DNA of 64,000 nt, taken from NCBI GenBank assembly GCA_963764585.1, contig CAVXTB010000011.1, positions 248,001-312,000 on the forward strand. The letters run 5' to 3'. The notes below the pieces were generated by a model. It was given only the letters and a program-made list of their open reading frames with translations, was not told where the DNA came from and searched no databases. A program made the position numbers and the translations under genes. Origin of the DNA: JAOPZW01 sp963764585. Lineage in GTDB: Bacteria > Actinomycetota > Thermoleophilia > Solirubrobacterales > Solirubrobacteraceae. Positions 1 to 11,100 of this stretch are shown here, piece after piece. The stretch's first letter is position 1. Each line of letters begins with the position of its first letter.

Positions 1-1045
1 GACGTGCGCCTCGCCGAACGTGTCGAGGACGCTGACCTGCTTGCCGCGCACGAGGACCCCGCTGGGAAGGCGGCAGGGGACCAGGTACCAGTCGTCGCCG
101 GCGACGGCGCCGTAGCCGGCCACCGCCGCGCGCGCGAGGTCCTCCGGTGCGGTCGTGATGTCGCCGAACCAGACGTCGCGGTTCTCGACCTGCCACCACC
201 GCGACGCGGCCTGTCCGGCGAACCGCGCCGGGGTGGGCACGACGCGCAGCAGCGTGCTCCTCGAGCTGCCCCGATGCGCCCATCGACAGCCCGCCGGTGG
301 CGACGTCGAAGCTGTACCAGTCCAGGCTGCCGCCGGTGTACTCCGGCGCGGCGAGCTGCACCTCGCGCTGCACTCCGACGCCCGCGGCGATCTGGAAGCT
401 GTACTCCATCCGCTCGGGGTTCCACGCGCGCGGCCCTGGGGGTGGCTCGCTGTACAGGGCGCCGTACCACGTCGCCCAGGTCCGCAGGGCCCGGCGGACG
501 ACCGGGCTCGCGTTCGCCGGGAGCCCCGGCACGGGGCCGGCGCCCGCTTCGCTCACGGCGGCCTGCAGCGCGTCGGCGTCGACGGCGCGCCGGGCCAGCA
601 GCTCGAGCTGGGCGCGCCCGACCGGATCGATGCCGTCGTCGGGTGCCAGCGCGAGCGGATACGCGGCGCGCAGCGCCGCTACGACGGTTGGTGGTGCCCC
701 CGCGGCGTGCAGCAGTCGCGAGAGCTGGAGCGAGGCCTCGGCGGCGATGCGCGCGGCGGCGGGGCCGTCGCGCACCGGCTCGCGCTCGACCGCCGTCTCG
801 AGCGGTAGCCCGGCATCCTCGCGCATGATCACCGGCCCCACGGGTCCGGGGCCGATGCGCACCCGGGTGACCGGCGCGTGCTCGACGGTCGCCTCGACGA
901 GGATCGGGCTGGCGGCGTCCTCGCCGGTGAGCTCGCCGACCTGCCACTGCCGGCCGAGCAGCCACAGCGGATCGGCGATCCGCGCCTCCTGGCCCTCGGT
1001 GAGGCCGGTGCCGACGGTGGTCGCTTCCAGTCGCTGCCAGGTCAT
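1..1045 (-). pseudogene. Conserved uncharacterised protein, cut by left edge, apparent frameshift
   Basis: No named domain is recognised. The ATG at 1045 overlaps the stop of the upstream 1449-aa gene as ATGA, so translation is probably coupled. The first about 258 residues read well and include DPLWLLGRQWQVGE at residues 25-38, a motif I recall from uncharacterised bacterial proteins. The frame then breaks in a run of four C on the plus strand at 269-272. In the next frame a coherent protein continues (PTPARFAGQAASRWWQVE, then a DDWYLVPCRLPSG stretch) to the window edge. Removing one base of that run restores one continuous product. This is either a sequencing or assembly indel or a real mutation. 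No signal peptide or membrane span is visible. It is the last visible gene of the giant-protein operon. Confidence 0.7.
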
Positions 1046-4000
1046 GACTCCACCGGCGTCGTGTCGGGGTGCAGGTAGGCGGCCGGGAGGAACTGGCCGA
1101 GCCCGTCCAGCGTCTCGGGGCCCACCGGGCGCTTGCGGGCCAGGTCGAAGGTCTGCTTGACCAGGTCGCGCACCACGTCGAAGCCGAAGCCGTCGCGCGG
1201 CGTGGCGGCGCACAGCAGGATCGCCTGCGGCGCGCGCGCCGAGGGCGCGTCGAAGTGCACGGCGAGGGCGGCGTCCTGGCCGTGCCGGGGGACGGCCTCG
1301 GTCCAGGTGCTGAGCACGATCCCGGCCACGGGGCCGCCGAACGTCGGTGGCCGGCTGCCGGTCGTCAGCAGGCACAGCCGGCCGCGCTCATCCGCGGTCG
1401 GCCGCACGAGCGCGGCCCAGCCCTCGCCCTCGTGGTCGGGGAGCTGCCCGAGGGCGAAGTCGAAGAGCACGGCGTTGCGGGCCGCCTCGGTCAGGTCGAT
1501 GGCGACGCGCAGCCGCCGGGCGCCCGGGTCGACGCGGCCCGCCGCCGACAGCCAGCCCGTGGCGGCCTCGCGCCCGGCGAGGCGCGGCTGCGCGAAGCTC
1601 GCGTCCAGGGCGGCGGGATCGGCCGGCGTGAAGTGCGGCGCCACCGGCAGCGCGTGGCCGACGAGCAGATGCAGACGGCCGGTCAATGCCGCCACGCGGC
1701 CTACGTCGTCGAGCGCATCCCAACCGTCCGCTTCGTCGGCGATGCGCGCGTCGAGCGCGGCGAGGCGGTCCTGCACGGCGGCGAGCAGCGCACTGCCCTG
1801 GGCAGCCGGATCGCCGCCGTCGGACGTCGGGACCGCGCCGGGAATCTCGAAGCCGACGAAGCTCAGCATGGCCGCCCGCACGTCGCCGCGGGGCGGCGCC
1901 CCCTCCGCCTCGGGCAGCGCCGCCTCCAGCGCCCCGCGCCGCCCGTCCAGCGCGGTGCGTACCGCCTCCACCCGGATGGACAGCTCGTCGACGTCGATGC
2001 CGGCGGGCACCTCGGTCGCGCCCGGCGCGGCGAGATCGCGGCCGTCGAGATCGCGCGCCTCGGCCACCAGGCGGCGCAGCGTCCGGGCGACCACGGCGAG
2101 GTCGGTGAGCGATCCGTCGCCGGTGCCGGGGTCCACGACGGCGACCGCGTCGGCGGGAACGCCCGCCGGCCGCCGGCCTTGGGCCCACGCCGCCAGCAGC
2201 GGTTCCAAGCGCCCCAGCCCGGTCTGCTCGCCGACCGGCGCGAGGAACACGGCGTCGATGGCCGCCAGCCCGACGTCGGCGAGCGTCGCGCGCACCTCGC
2301 CCACGGCCGCCCCGCCGTCCGGGCGCGTGAAGCGGACCATGACGCCGTAGCCCGACGGGCCGCCGAGCAGGCCGGCCAGCCAGGCTTCGAGGCCGGGCGC
2401 CGCGAGCGCCCGCCCGCCGGCGTGCGCGCCCGCCCAGCCGCGCGTCGCGCCTGGGTCGACGAAGGCGAGCAGCCGGTGGGTCACGGCAAGCGCGGGCCGC
2501 GGGGTGTCGGCGACCCGCAAGTCGGGGAACGCCGCGTCGCCGGCGCCCGCCGCTGTGAGCGTCGCCGCGCTCTCGGCGACGTTGCCTTGCGCGAGCGAGA
2601 ACACGCTTTGGGCCACGGCGGCGTCGGCGACGGCGTCGAGGTCGGCGGCCAGGGCGTCGAGCACCGCCTCGAGCCCCGCGCGCTCGCCGCCGGCGCCGGC
2701 GAGCAGCGCGGCGAGCGCGGCGCTGGCCGCCTGCTCGGCTTCGGACATGTCGTCGGGCGCCAGGCGCGCCCGCGCGAGCAGCAGTCCGTCGACGATCGCG
2801 GTCGGTGGCGACGCGTCGCCGACGGCGTCCAGCGCCAGGCTGCGCAGCTCGTCGGTTCGATGGTCCAGTCCGGGCGTCGCGTCGTGCAGGCCGCGCTCGA
2901 AGCGCGCGCCGAGCAGCTGCCCCAGGTCCTGACCCTGGCGGACGCCGTCGACGAGCCAGCGTGCGCGCCGCATCCGATCCGAGGAGAGGTTCACGGCCAG
3001 CGCGCCGCTCTGGCCGTGGCCGCCGAACGCCGCCCAGCCGCTGCGCAGGATCGCCGCCGTGGTGGCGTGCGTGAGTGAGGGCGCGAGGACATAGCCCTGG
3101 GACGCGCTGGCGGCGGGGCGCGGCTTGACGCGCTCGACGAAGCCGTACGCGCCGACCTGGGTGCCCTCGGGCGTCGCGCTGCGCTTGTTCTCCAGGCGCC
3201 AGGCCGCCACCGCGGTGTACCACGCGTCGAGCCGGTAGCTCATGACGCCGAGGCTCTCGCGCAACAGGCGCTCGAGCTCGCCGACGGGGTCGCTTGCGGC
3301 CTGCGCGACGGCGTGCAGCTCGTCGAGGCCGGCGAGGAACACGGCCTGATCGCCGGCGTCGGTGGCCTGCTCGATGCTCCAGCGCAGCAGCGTCCGCAGC
3401 AGCGGTCGCGCCACCGTGTAGTCGGCCTCGAGGCCGAAGCGGTCGGCGGCATCGGCGACGAGGCCGTCGAGCCAGCCCCGCAGCTCGTCGACGTCGGCCT
3501 CGGTGCGGCCGGGTGCCACCAGCGGCAGCGTCCAGTCGCGGGCGGTGCCCTCGGGATGCAGGTTGAAGAACGCGTTGGGCTCGTCCTCGTCGCCGAGCGT
3601 GCCGCTGACGGCGGAGTCGGCGTCGAGGGCGGAGAGCAGCGGGTCGGCGCGTGCGCTGTGCGCGCGCAGCAGGGCGCTCAGCTGGTCCTCGGTGAAGTCC
3701 GCCCACGTCTCGCGGTAGTCCCTCTGGGGCTGCGTGCCGCCACCCGACCACAGTCCGCTCTTGAAGTGGCTGATCGCGAGCACCTGCTCGACCGGGCTCG
3801 TGGCGGCGTCGAGCCCGCTTTCGAGCTCCTCCAGCAGCGGCCACAGCTCGCTGTCGTGGTAGTCGGGGTAGGGCTGGCCGGTCGTGCTGGGGTACATCCC
3901 GCAGGCCAGGCCGAGGAGGAAGAGCCGGAAGTCCCAGGCTGCCAGGTAGTCGGCGCGCATCGCGTCGACCTGCTGGAGGTGCAGCGTCGTCGGATGCGGG

Positions 4001-5391
4001 ACGGACGCCATCACCTGCGATACGACGGCAGCCAGGTCGCCGGCGGGGACGCTCTCGTCCTGGGCGACGTCGGAGGCGTCGGGATCGAGCCGCGGGACGT
4101 TGCCCGACCACCACCACCCGCGCACGCGGTCGAGGAGCGTCTCCACGCGTTCGATCGTGCTCGACGGACCCGGTCCGGCGGGCCGCACCAGGCTGACCGG
4201 GAGCAGGCCGTAGGGCTGTGCGCCCACGAGCAGCGTGGGGAGCGGGCCGCCGCCGCGGGCGAAGTGCACGCTCCAGTCGCGCAGCCACGTGCGGTCGTCG
4301 TCACTGAGCACCCCGTCGAGGACATGGTCGGCGTAGTAGCCCGCCAGCGCCGGCCACAGCGCCCGGTTCATCGCCAGAGCCCGGGGCAGCTCGGCCAGCA
4401 GGGCGTTCGCGGAGAGATCCAGCGCATTGGGGCCGCCCAGGCCCAAGGCGATGCTCGCGGCGTCGGCGGCCAGCTGGCGATACAGGTCGCCGTCGGCCGA
4501 CACGCGCGGGCGCCGATCCGACGGCTGGTCGTCGAGCTCGGCCGCCCGCAGCGTGGAGAGGTCGGGCGCTTCGAGGCTCATGCCGGGCCCGGACGTCTCG
4601 GTGGTGTTCGTCGGCGTGCCCTGCGGGATGAAGTCCAGGCCGTTGGTGTACCGATGGGCGTGCAGGAGGTCGCGCAGCGGCTCGACCTGATCGCCGACCC
4701 GCACGCCGAGCACGAGGAGCTCCGCGAAGCCCGCTTCGCGCTCCTGCGCCGAGAACGGGGAGAGATCGATGCGGATGCCGAGCCCGGCGTCCTCGGCTGC
4801 GACGAAGTCGTGGGTCCAGGCGAGCCCCTGAGTACCGAGCCAGGCGCGGCCGTCGACGCCGTCGCCGGTGTCCGCCGGACCGGGAGCGAGCGCGAGCTCA
4901 TCGGCGATGAGACCGCCCCAGTACGGGCCGTAGGTGTCCTCGCCCGAGTAGAGCACCGCGGCGAACCGGTTGGGCAGCAGGCGCGCCCAGGTGGGTGACC
5001 CGGCGTCGAGCGTCTCCACTGCGGGGAAGTGCGGCGCGGATCCCGGGCGCTCGACGTTCGTGGGCTGCAAGGCGGTCGCCACCCACGCCGCGCGCCACGG
5101 CCCGAGCCGCTGGCACAGCCAGGCGAACGCCGCGTCGCGGGCGGCCGTGTCGTCGCCCGCGCGCCAGGTCCGGCGCCAGAACGCGCGCCCGGCCGCCTGC
5201 TCGGAGCGCATGAGCGCGCCGCGATGGCCGTCGGCGTGGATCGCGTCGGGGAAGATCCGCACCCGCAGCTCGGGCGGGTCGGCATCGAGGAAGAAGCGCG
5301 TCTCGAGCCGCACGGGCAGCAACGCCAGCGGCAGGTCCTCGTCGAGCAGGGTGAAGGCGGTGCCGGGATCGAGTGGCGGAAACGGCGGCAT
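1042..5391 (-). CDS. Giant uncharacterised protein (1449 aa)
   Basis: Function unknown. The ATG at 5391 is chosen because TGAGGGGACCC, giving both the stop of the preceding gene and an AGGGGA ribosome site, lies directly before it. Upstream codons in this frame are only a shadow of the preceding gene. The N terminus has LPVRLETRF (residues 25-33) followed by LRVRIFPDAIHADGH, a pattern I associate with uncharacterised large bacterial proteins but cannot name. The remainder is a mix of Trp-rich segments and long Ala-rich, probably helical stretches. There is no signal peptide, transmembrane span, nucleotide-binding loop or obvious catalytic motif. Its stop overlaps the next gene as ATGA. Tight coupling with the 910-aa, DUF6603 and PhoD-like genes suggests the products work together, perhaps as one assembly. 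That role is inference. Confidence 0.85.
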   Translation of the reverse strand: MPPFPPLDPGTAFTLLDEDLPLALLPVRLETRFFLDADPPELRVRIFPDAIHADGHRGALMRSEQAAGRAFWRRTWRAGDDTAARDAAFAWLCQRLGPWRAAWVATALQPTNVERPGSAPHFPAVETLDAGSPTWARLLPNRFAAVLYSGEDTYGPYWGGLIADELALAPGPADTGDGVDGRAWLGTQGLAWTHDFVAAEDAGLGIRIDLSPFSAQEREAGFAELLVLGVRVGDQVEPLRDLLHAHRYTNGLDFIPQGTPTNTTETSGPGMSLEAPDLSTLRAAELDDQPSDRRPRVSADGDLYRQLAADAASIALGLGGPNALDLSANALLAELPRALAMNRALWPALAGYYADHVLDGVLSDDDRTWLRDWSVHFARGGGPLPTLLVGAQPYGLLPVSLVRPAGPGPSSTIERVETLLDRVRGWWWSGNVPRLDPDASDVAQDESVPAGDLAAVVSQVMASVPHPTTLHLQQVDAMRADYLAAWDFRLFLLGLACGMYPSTTGQPYPDYHDSELWPLLEELESGLDAATSPVEQVLAISHFKSGLWSGGGTQPQRDYRETWADFTEDQLSALLRAHSARADPLLSALDADSAVSGTLGDEDEPNAFFNLHPEGTARDWTLPLVAPGRTEADVDELRGWLDGLVADAADRFGLEADYTVARPLLRTLLRWSIEQATDAGDQAVFLAGLDELHAVAQAASDPVGELERLLRESLGVMSYRLDAWYTAVAAWRLENKRSATPEGTQVGAYGFVERVKPRPAASASQGYVLAPSLTHATTAAILRSGWAAFGGHGQSGALAVNLSSDRMRRARWLVDGVRQGQDLGQLLGARFERGLHDATPGLDHRTDELRSLALDAVGDASPPTAIVDGLLLARARLAPDDMSEAEQAASAALAALLAGAGGERAGLEAVLDALAADLDAVADAAVAQSVFSLAQGNVAESAATLTAAGAGDAAFPDLRVADTPRPALAVTHRLLAFVDPGATRGWAGAHAGGRALAAPGLEAWLAGLLGGPSGYGVMVRFTRPDGGAAVGEVRATLADVGLAAIDAVFLAPVGEQTGLGRLEPLLAAWAQGRRPAGVPADAVAVVDPGTGDGSLTDLAVVARTLRRLVAEARDLDGRDLAAPGATEVPAGIDVDELSIRVEAVRTALDGRRGALEAALPEAEGAPPRGDVRAAMLSFVGFEIPGAVPTSDGGDPAAQGSALLAAVQDRLAALDARIADEADGWDALDDVGRVAALTGRLHLLVGHALPVAPHFTPADPAALDASFAQPRLAGREAATGWLSAAGRVDPGARRLRVAIDLTEAARNAVLFDFALGQLPDHEGEGWAALVRPTADERGRLCLLTTGSRPPTFGGPVAGIVLSTWTEAVPRHGQDAALAVHFDAPSARAPQAILLCAATPRDGFGFDVVRDLVKQTFDLARKRPVGPETLDGLGQFLPAAYLHPDTTPVES

Positions 5392-5399
5392 GGGTCCCC

Positions 5400-8132
5400 T
5401 CACACGAGCGTGTCGGCGTGGATGTACATACGGAACGGGCGCTGCCAGCAGGCGCGCGCGAGGTGTGCCGAGTTGCGGCCCCACGTGGCCCCTTCGAGCG
5501 GCCCCATGGCGGTCAGGCGCGGGCTGTCGGCGCGGGCGTGCGTGAGCCCGTCGAGCTCCTCCTGGCTCGTGGCCAGGTGGCCCCACGACAGGCCGTTCCA
5601 GGTCTTGGGCAGCGTGGTGAAGTCCCGTGGCCGCGCGTCGTCGAGGCCCAGGCGAGGGGCGCCGACCTGCTCCTCGATGCCGACGAAGTAGCCGGGCGCG
5701 CCGTGGGGCCGATCGCCGCGAACCACGTCGGTCTCGAGGTCGAAGCCGAAGAAGACGGTGTCGGCGCTCAGCGCGCCGAGGAAGATCGGCTCGACGGGGG
5801 CGGCGTCCTCGCGCGGGGTCGCTCCGTCGGTGCCGAGCGTGGCCTCTTGCAGGAAGTAGTGCGCGCTGGGGTAGCGGCGCACGAGGTCGCCGCGGACGAC
5901 GATCACCGTCGCGGCGGGGGCGTCGGGCGCGGTGTCGCGCGCCATGTTCTCGGCGATCGACAGCGGCCGCTTCCAGCCCGCGAGCTCGGCGATGTCGTCG
6001 CGCGGCGGAGCGCCCGTGTAGTTCCAGAAGCGGTGGAAGAACGTCGCGCCGGAGGCGACGGGGTATCCCCGCCACAGCAGCTCGCGCTCCAGCTCGCGGT
6101 TGGCGCCAATGAGGAAGGCCCCGATGAAGTCGGGGTTCGCGGCGACCAGTCGCACCCGGTTGCGGGCGATCGCGTCGGCGCCCGGGAGCATCCACGCGGC
6201 GCCCAGGCGCGTCAGGTCCTCGGAGAGGGCATCCTCGAACACCGGGCTCAGCAGCAGCGTGGTGGGGACCGGCCCGTCGTCGAGGAGGCCGTCCAGCGCG
6301 GGGATGCGGACCACGAGCGCGGCGCGGACCGAGCCCATCGGATCGAGCACCCGGCGCACCGTCCCGGCGATCTCGCTGACGTCGGACCCGACCGAGCGGC
6401 TCGGCGTCTCCCGCCGCCGGGGCTTCGGGCGTCGCCTGAAGCGCGGCGGCAGCCGCTCGGCGTGCAGGTGCAGCAGCGAGGTGACCTCGTCCTGCAACGC
6501 CTGACTGGGCTCGCCGGCCAGCTCGGGATCGGTGACCCCGGTCAGCGCCGCGTCGGCGACCTGGGCGCCGACGAGCGTGCCGTAGTCGGCGAAGTGGATC
6601 GCGGCGACCCGGTCGGGGTCCGGGTGCGCTTGGGTCGCCGCCAGCGTGGTCGCCGCGTGGTCGAGGGCGAGGCGGCCGCTGTCGACGACGGCCTGCGCGC
6701 TCCAGTCGCGCGCGAGCGGGGTGCCCGGCCGGGCCTGGCGCAGGTAGGCGGCGCCGAAGAGCCCGGCGGGCACGGCGCTCGCCGCGAGGACCCGGCGGAT
6801 CGTCGACGATCCGCTGCGCAGGAACTGGTGCATCGGGGCCGAGAGCTGGAGCAGGTCGGGGTCCTCCAGGCGCGCGGCCCTGCGCGTCCAGCTCGCCGCT
6901 ACCTCCGCCCCGAGCCGCGCCTGGCTCAGCGCCGTCGCCGTGGCCTGCAGCGCGCCGGCCTGGTCCCAGGCGGCGGCCACGAGGGCCTCCTGGTCGCTGC
7001 GGACGACCGCCGCCCCAAGCCCCGCGGCGGCGCGCGCGACCGGATCGCCGTTGACGTCGCGCAGCCACCCGCCGTGGGGCACGGCGATCGCGCCACTCGG
7101 CCCGGAGCCGTAGAACGGCGGCGCGACCACCGGGTCGGGCGCCGACGGATCGTCCGCGGGGCGGGCCGCGGCGGTGTCGAGGAGCGCCGTGACCTCGCGC
7201 CGGAACGTGTCGCCATAGATCGGGTCCCACGGCCGCGAGACAACGCCCGGGGTCTCCAGGGCGCCCTCCATGTCGGCGACCACGCGGTGCGCCGCGGGCG
7301 AGACGAGGCCCGGATCGCCGACGTCCATCGCATGGCGACCGACGTCGGCGGCGCCGCCGTCGGGCTTCAGGCGCCGGCACAGTGCCTCGAAGTCGCCGGC
7401 CGCGCCGGTGCTGAAGCGCCACGAGTAGTAGACGGGCAGGTCGATCGCCCCCTCGCCGGGGACGGCCCAGGCCGGCTCGAGGACGGCGCCGCGCTCGACC
7501 GGCTGGCCGAGGCCGCGCAGGCGGCCGGCCGCGAACGCGGGCACGACGCACGCCAGCCAGGCGCTGTCGGGCATCAGTCGGCGCGGGCAGACCAGCCGGC
7601 CCACCACCTCGCCCGTCGCGCCGTCGAGGGCCGCGCCGATCTCGTCCACGCCGACGAGCGACTGGACGTGAGCCCACGCCCAGGATTCGGCGAGGTCGGG
7701 CAGCTCGGCGATCGGCGTGGTCAGCACCGGCAGCGCAGTGCCGGGTCGCGCGGCCAGCGTCACGCCCTCCTGCTCGCGGACCACGACGAGCACGACCCAT
7801 GGGCGGACGCGGCCCTGGTCATCGGCGCGCGCCGGCGTCAGCATCCACGGCAGGTCCGGGGTGGCGACGTCGACGAACGGGAGGTAGTTCGGCTCGACGT
7901 CGGTGCTGTCGGGGCGCGGCTCGGCCCGCAGGATCTGGGTGGCCGCCACCGCGGTCACCGACTCGGGCCCGAGCAGCCTGACCGGCACGTCTGCTGGCCG
8001 CTCCTGCACCTCGACCCATGCCGTCAGGCTCGGGCCGCCGGCCAGCGTTCCGCCGCGGGCGTCGTCGGTCACGGCGACCGCTTCGATGAGGCCGCGCCGC
8101 AGCGACGGCAGGAAGGTCAGCTCGTCGCTCAT
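5400..8132 (-). CDS. Uncharacterised large protein (910 aa)
   Basis: Function unknown. The ATG at 8132 overlaps the stop of the DUF6603 gene (ATGA), which fixes the start. The protein opens with FLPSLRRGL and has an ordered N-terminal half with many beta-like segments. Around residue 680 is ANRELERELLWRGYP followed closely by FFHRFWNYTG. I recall this conserved pattern from other uncharacterised proteins encoded beside DPLW..GRQWQ-type proteins, but know no family name. A basic Arg/Pro-rich linker lies near residue 570. No secretion signal or membrane span is seen. The next gene follows after 8 nt. Conservation of the motif and the operon position argue for a real structural or scaffold-like component, which is inference only. 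Confidence 0.85.
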   Translation of the reverse strand: MSDELTFLPSLRRGLIEAVAVTDDARGGTLAGGPSLTAWVEVQERPADVPVRLLGPESVTAVAATQILRAEPRPDSTDVEPNYLPFVDVATPDLPWMLTPARADDQGRVRPWVVLVVVREQEGVTLAARPGTALPVLTTPIAELPDLAESWAWAHVQSLVGVDEIGAALDGATGEVVGRLVCPRRLMPDSAWLACVVPAFAAGRLRGLGQPVERGAVLEPAWAVPGEGAIDLPVYYSWRFSTGAAGDFEALCRRLKPDGGAADVGRHAMDVGDPGLVSPAAHRVVADMEGALETPGVVSRPWDPIYGDTFRREVTALLDTAAARPADDPSAPDPVVAPPFYGSGPSGAIAVPHGGWLRDVNGDPVARAAAGLGAAVVRSDQEALVAAAWDQAGALQATATALSQARLGAEVAASWTRRAARLEDPDLLQLSAPMHQFLRSGSSTIRRVLAASAVPAGLFGAAYLRQARPGTPLARDWSAQAVVDSGRLALDHAATTLAATQAHPDPDRVAAIHFADYGTLVGAQVADAALTGVTDPELAGEPSQALQDEVTSLLHLHAERLPPRFRRRPKPRRRETPSRSVGSDVSEIAGTVRRVLDPMGSVRAALVVRIPALDGLLDDGPVPTTLLLSPVFEDALSEDLTRLGAAWMLPGADAIARNRVRLVAANPDFIGAFLIGANRELERELLWRGYPVASGATFFHRFWNYTGAPPRDDIAELAGWKRPLSIAENMARDTAPDAPAATVIVVRGDLVRRYPSAHYFLQEATLGTDGATPREDAAPVEPIFLGALSADTVFFGFDLETDVVRGDRPHGAPGYFVGIEEQVGAPRLGLDDARPRDFTTLPKTWNGLSWGHLATSQEELDGLTHARADSPRLTAMGPLEGATWGRNSAHLARACWQRPFRMYIHADTLV

Positions 8133-11100
8133 GCCACGCCCTCCGCGGCATGCGTCGGGGCCAGGCACTGCCCGCTGCCGGGGTCGGCCGCGCGCGCGGC
8201 GTCGAGCGCGAGCTGCGCGGCCCGGTAGCTCAGGGCCGGGCTGGTCGCCGCGCTCGTGGCCGGATCGAAGGTCTGCCACGTCGGTGCGCCGACCGCGAAC
8301 GTCGGCGCCGTGACGGTGCGCGCCGGTCGCGGCCGCGCCGGGTCCAGGGCGAGCGCGACCATCGCCGCCGCGAGCGGGCCCGCAGGCGCTACGTCCAGGC
8401 GCCGCGTCTCGTCCTCGTCGATGACGCGCACCTCGAAGTCGGGCGCCACGGTCGTCGCCTCGTCCGCGTCGATCCCCAGCGCGCCGGCACCGAAGGCCAC
8501 GCCGGTGGTCATCTCCTCGTACGACGGCGCCGCGAGCTTCTCGGCGCGCGTGAGGTCGTCGTACTGCGCGGGCGCGAACCAGTCGGAGATCGCGACCCAC
8601 TCGTCGCCGTCGGTGACGCCCTCGATACCGGCGCCGGTCACCGTCAGCGTCGTGGGCCCGTCGATGGCGAACGCCCCGAAGTGGTCGAGGCCGCGGTCGA
8701 GCGGCGCCACGGTCTGGCGTGCTTGCAGCTCGGCGTCGGGCCGGACCCACAGCTCGGCCGTATCGGCGTCGTCGTCGGCCGCGAACACGATCACGGTGGC
8801 GTCGGCCCACGCCGGCTCGGTGGCGCGCCAGGCGGCCGGAGCGTCGAGCGCCGCGACGACGAGCCCGCACACGTCCTGGCGCGGCGGCGTCTCGGGCTCG
8901 GCGTCGCCGCCGAACTCGAAGTCGAAGCGCACGTCGATGCCGAAGAAGTCGAACCGCGCGTAGCCGCTGGTGTACCAGGGCGCCGGCCCGTCGAGCCGGG
9001 CCGAGAGCTCGACCGCGAGCAGCTCGTTGTCGCCCGCCGACACGCTGACGCTGAGCTGGAAGGCCGCCGCGAACGAGAACGGCGAGAAGACCAGGAGCAC
9101 GTCGAAGCCGACGCTGCCGCGCGCCGTGTAGGTGGTCAGCAGGAACTTGGCGCTGGCCTCGAGCGTCGCCAGCGAGCCGAACTGCAGCGTGTTGGACGTG
9201 ACGGCGACGTAGGCCTCCAGCGCGAAGAAGACGTCGTCGCTCATGGTCACCTCGGCCCGCATCCGGTCCAGCGCGAGCACCGACGGCGGGAGGCCGCACG
9301 GCGGATCGAAGTCCGGGTGATAGCCGCCGACGGAGAGCAGGAACGCGGGCGCGGCGCCGAGGCTGACGTAGAAGGCCATGTCGCCCGACAGGTGGATGGT
9401 GCTCAGCAGCGCCGAGTCGTACAGGCTCGCGACCACCGTGACGGTCTGGCCCGGCACGTCGATCACGCCGAGGGAGTCCATGTGCAGCTCGAGCAGCACC
9501 TCCTCCTCGGTGGGCAGGAGCATCGCCACGCTGCCCATCACCGCGATCTCGAGGTCGGGCAGGACCAGCGCGACGCCGAGCTGCCCCGTGACGATCGGCA
9601 CCGGCGTGCCCCAGGTGATCTTCGCGGCCACCCCGAACACCGAGCTGCCCTGGGCCAGGGGGAACCAGGCGTCGAGCTGCGAGAGGATCAGCGGGGCGTC
9701 CTCGAGCGGGTCGTCGGGGAACAGGATCGCGTCGATCGCGCCGCTCTTCAGGCCCGAGGCCAGCGCATCGGCGTCCAGGGTGCGGTTCAGGCACACCAGG
9801 CCGCCGACGCCGGAGAGGAAGAAGCCGAAGCCCAGCGGGAGCGACGGGAAGGTCGCGAAGATGCTCGCGAACAGGGCCCAGCCGTCCGGGTCATCCGGAA
9901 GCCGCGTGTCGATGACGACGATCGCGCCGAGCCCCACCTCCAGGAGCTCCAGCTCCAGCGCGCCGGAGTAGCGGCCCAGCTCGGGGTCGTAGTCGACGAA
10001 CCCTCCGCCCTGGCCCACGTCCCCGAGGTCGAGGTCGAAGCCCACTCCGGTCGGCGGCTTGAAGGCCAGCGAGAGGTCGGCGGGACCGAGGTTGCCGTCG
10101 CGGTCCGGCGGGAAGCCGACGACGACGCGCAGCCCGACGCCCTCGATCCTGGCGGCGAAGGGGCCCAGCGTGACGGTTGCCGCCGCACCGAGGGCGAGGT
10201 CCAGCTCCTCGCCGATCTGCAGCGCGACGTCGACCCAGTGCAGCGTCGCCACGGCGCCGATGTCGCGTTCGATCGCAACGCGCAGCTCGAGCCCGGCGTT
10301 GGCAGCGCTCAGACGAAGCCCCGTGCGCCTGGACCACGACAGGCCGAGGTCGAAGCCGGCGTTGAGCTCGACGTCGGGCAGGGCGCCGGCCACGAAGGAG
10401 TCGCCGTCGCCTGGCCCGACGACGAGCGCCACGCCGGTCAGCGCCAGCTCGACGGAGAGGTCGGGCTCGTCGACGAGGTCGATGCCCAATCCGATCGAGG
10501 GCACGCCGAGCTCGAGGCGCGTGCCGCCGTCGGCGCCGAGGATGACCGTGCTCTGCGGGGCGTACCCGAGGCTGGCGCTCGCCGACAGCGTGCCGCCGTC
10601 CGCGCCGACGACGGTCTCGGGGCCGGCGAAGATGGCGTCGACCGTCGACACGACGGCCAGGTCGAGCGTCCACGGGCCGCGGACCGCCGTGAGCGGGGCC
10701 AGGCCGACCGGGCGCACCTCGACGCCTGGGCCGCGCCGCCCGAGCTGGCCCTCGTCGCGCGGCGACAGCACCTCGATCGCGACGGACAGGTCGGCTGGGC
10801 TCGGCCCTCCGTCGACCGGCGAGGGCAGCGCCAGCCATGCCGTCAGCGTCCGGCCGGCCGCGTCGCGCTCGGCCTCGGGCAGCTCCTGCAGCCAGCCCCA
10901 CGGCGGCCAGACCGCCACGCCGCCGCCGAGCCGCGTGACCAGTCGCCTGGCGCGCGCGCCGAGCACGAGCGCCAGCGCCTGCGCGTCGCGCGAGTCGCCC
11001 AGGCCCGAGTAGGCCACGGCCGCCTGCAGCGTCCCGATGGGATCGCTCACGAGCTCCGGGATGCCGGCGAGGCGCAGGTGCGGCCGCCGCGCGCCCGAAC

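Noticed and set aside
5392..7800. Possible much longer N terminus (about 800 extra residues) for the 1449-aa protein
   Set aside because: The extra part is an Arg/Pro-rich shadow of the 910-aa gene in another frame. The ATG at 5391 has a ribosome site and begins the protein-like sequence.
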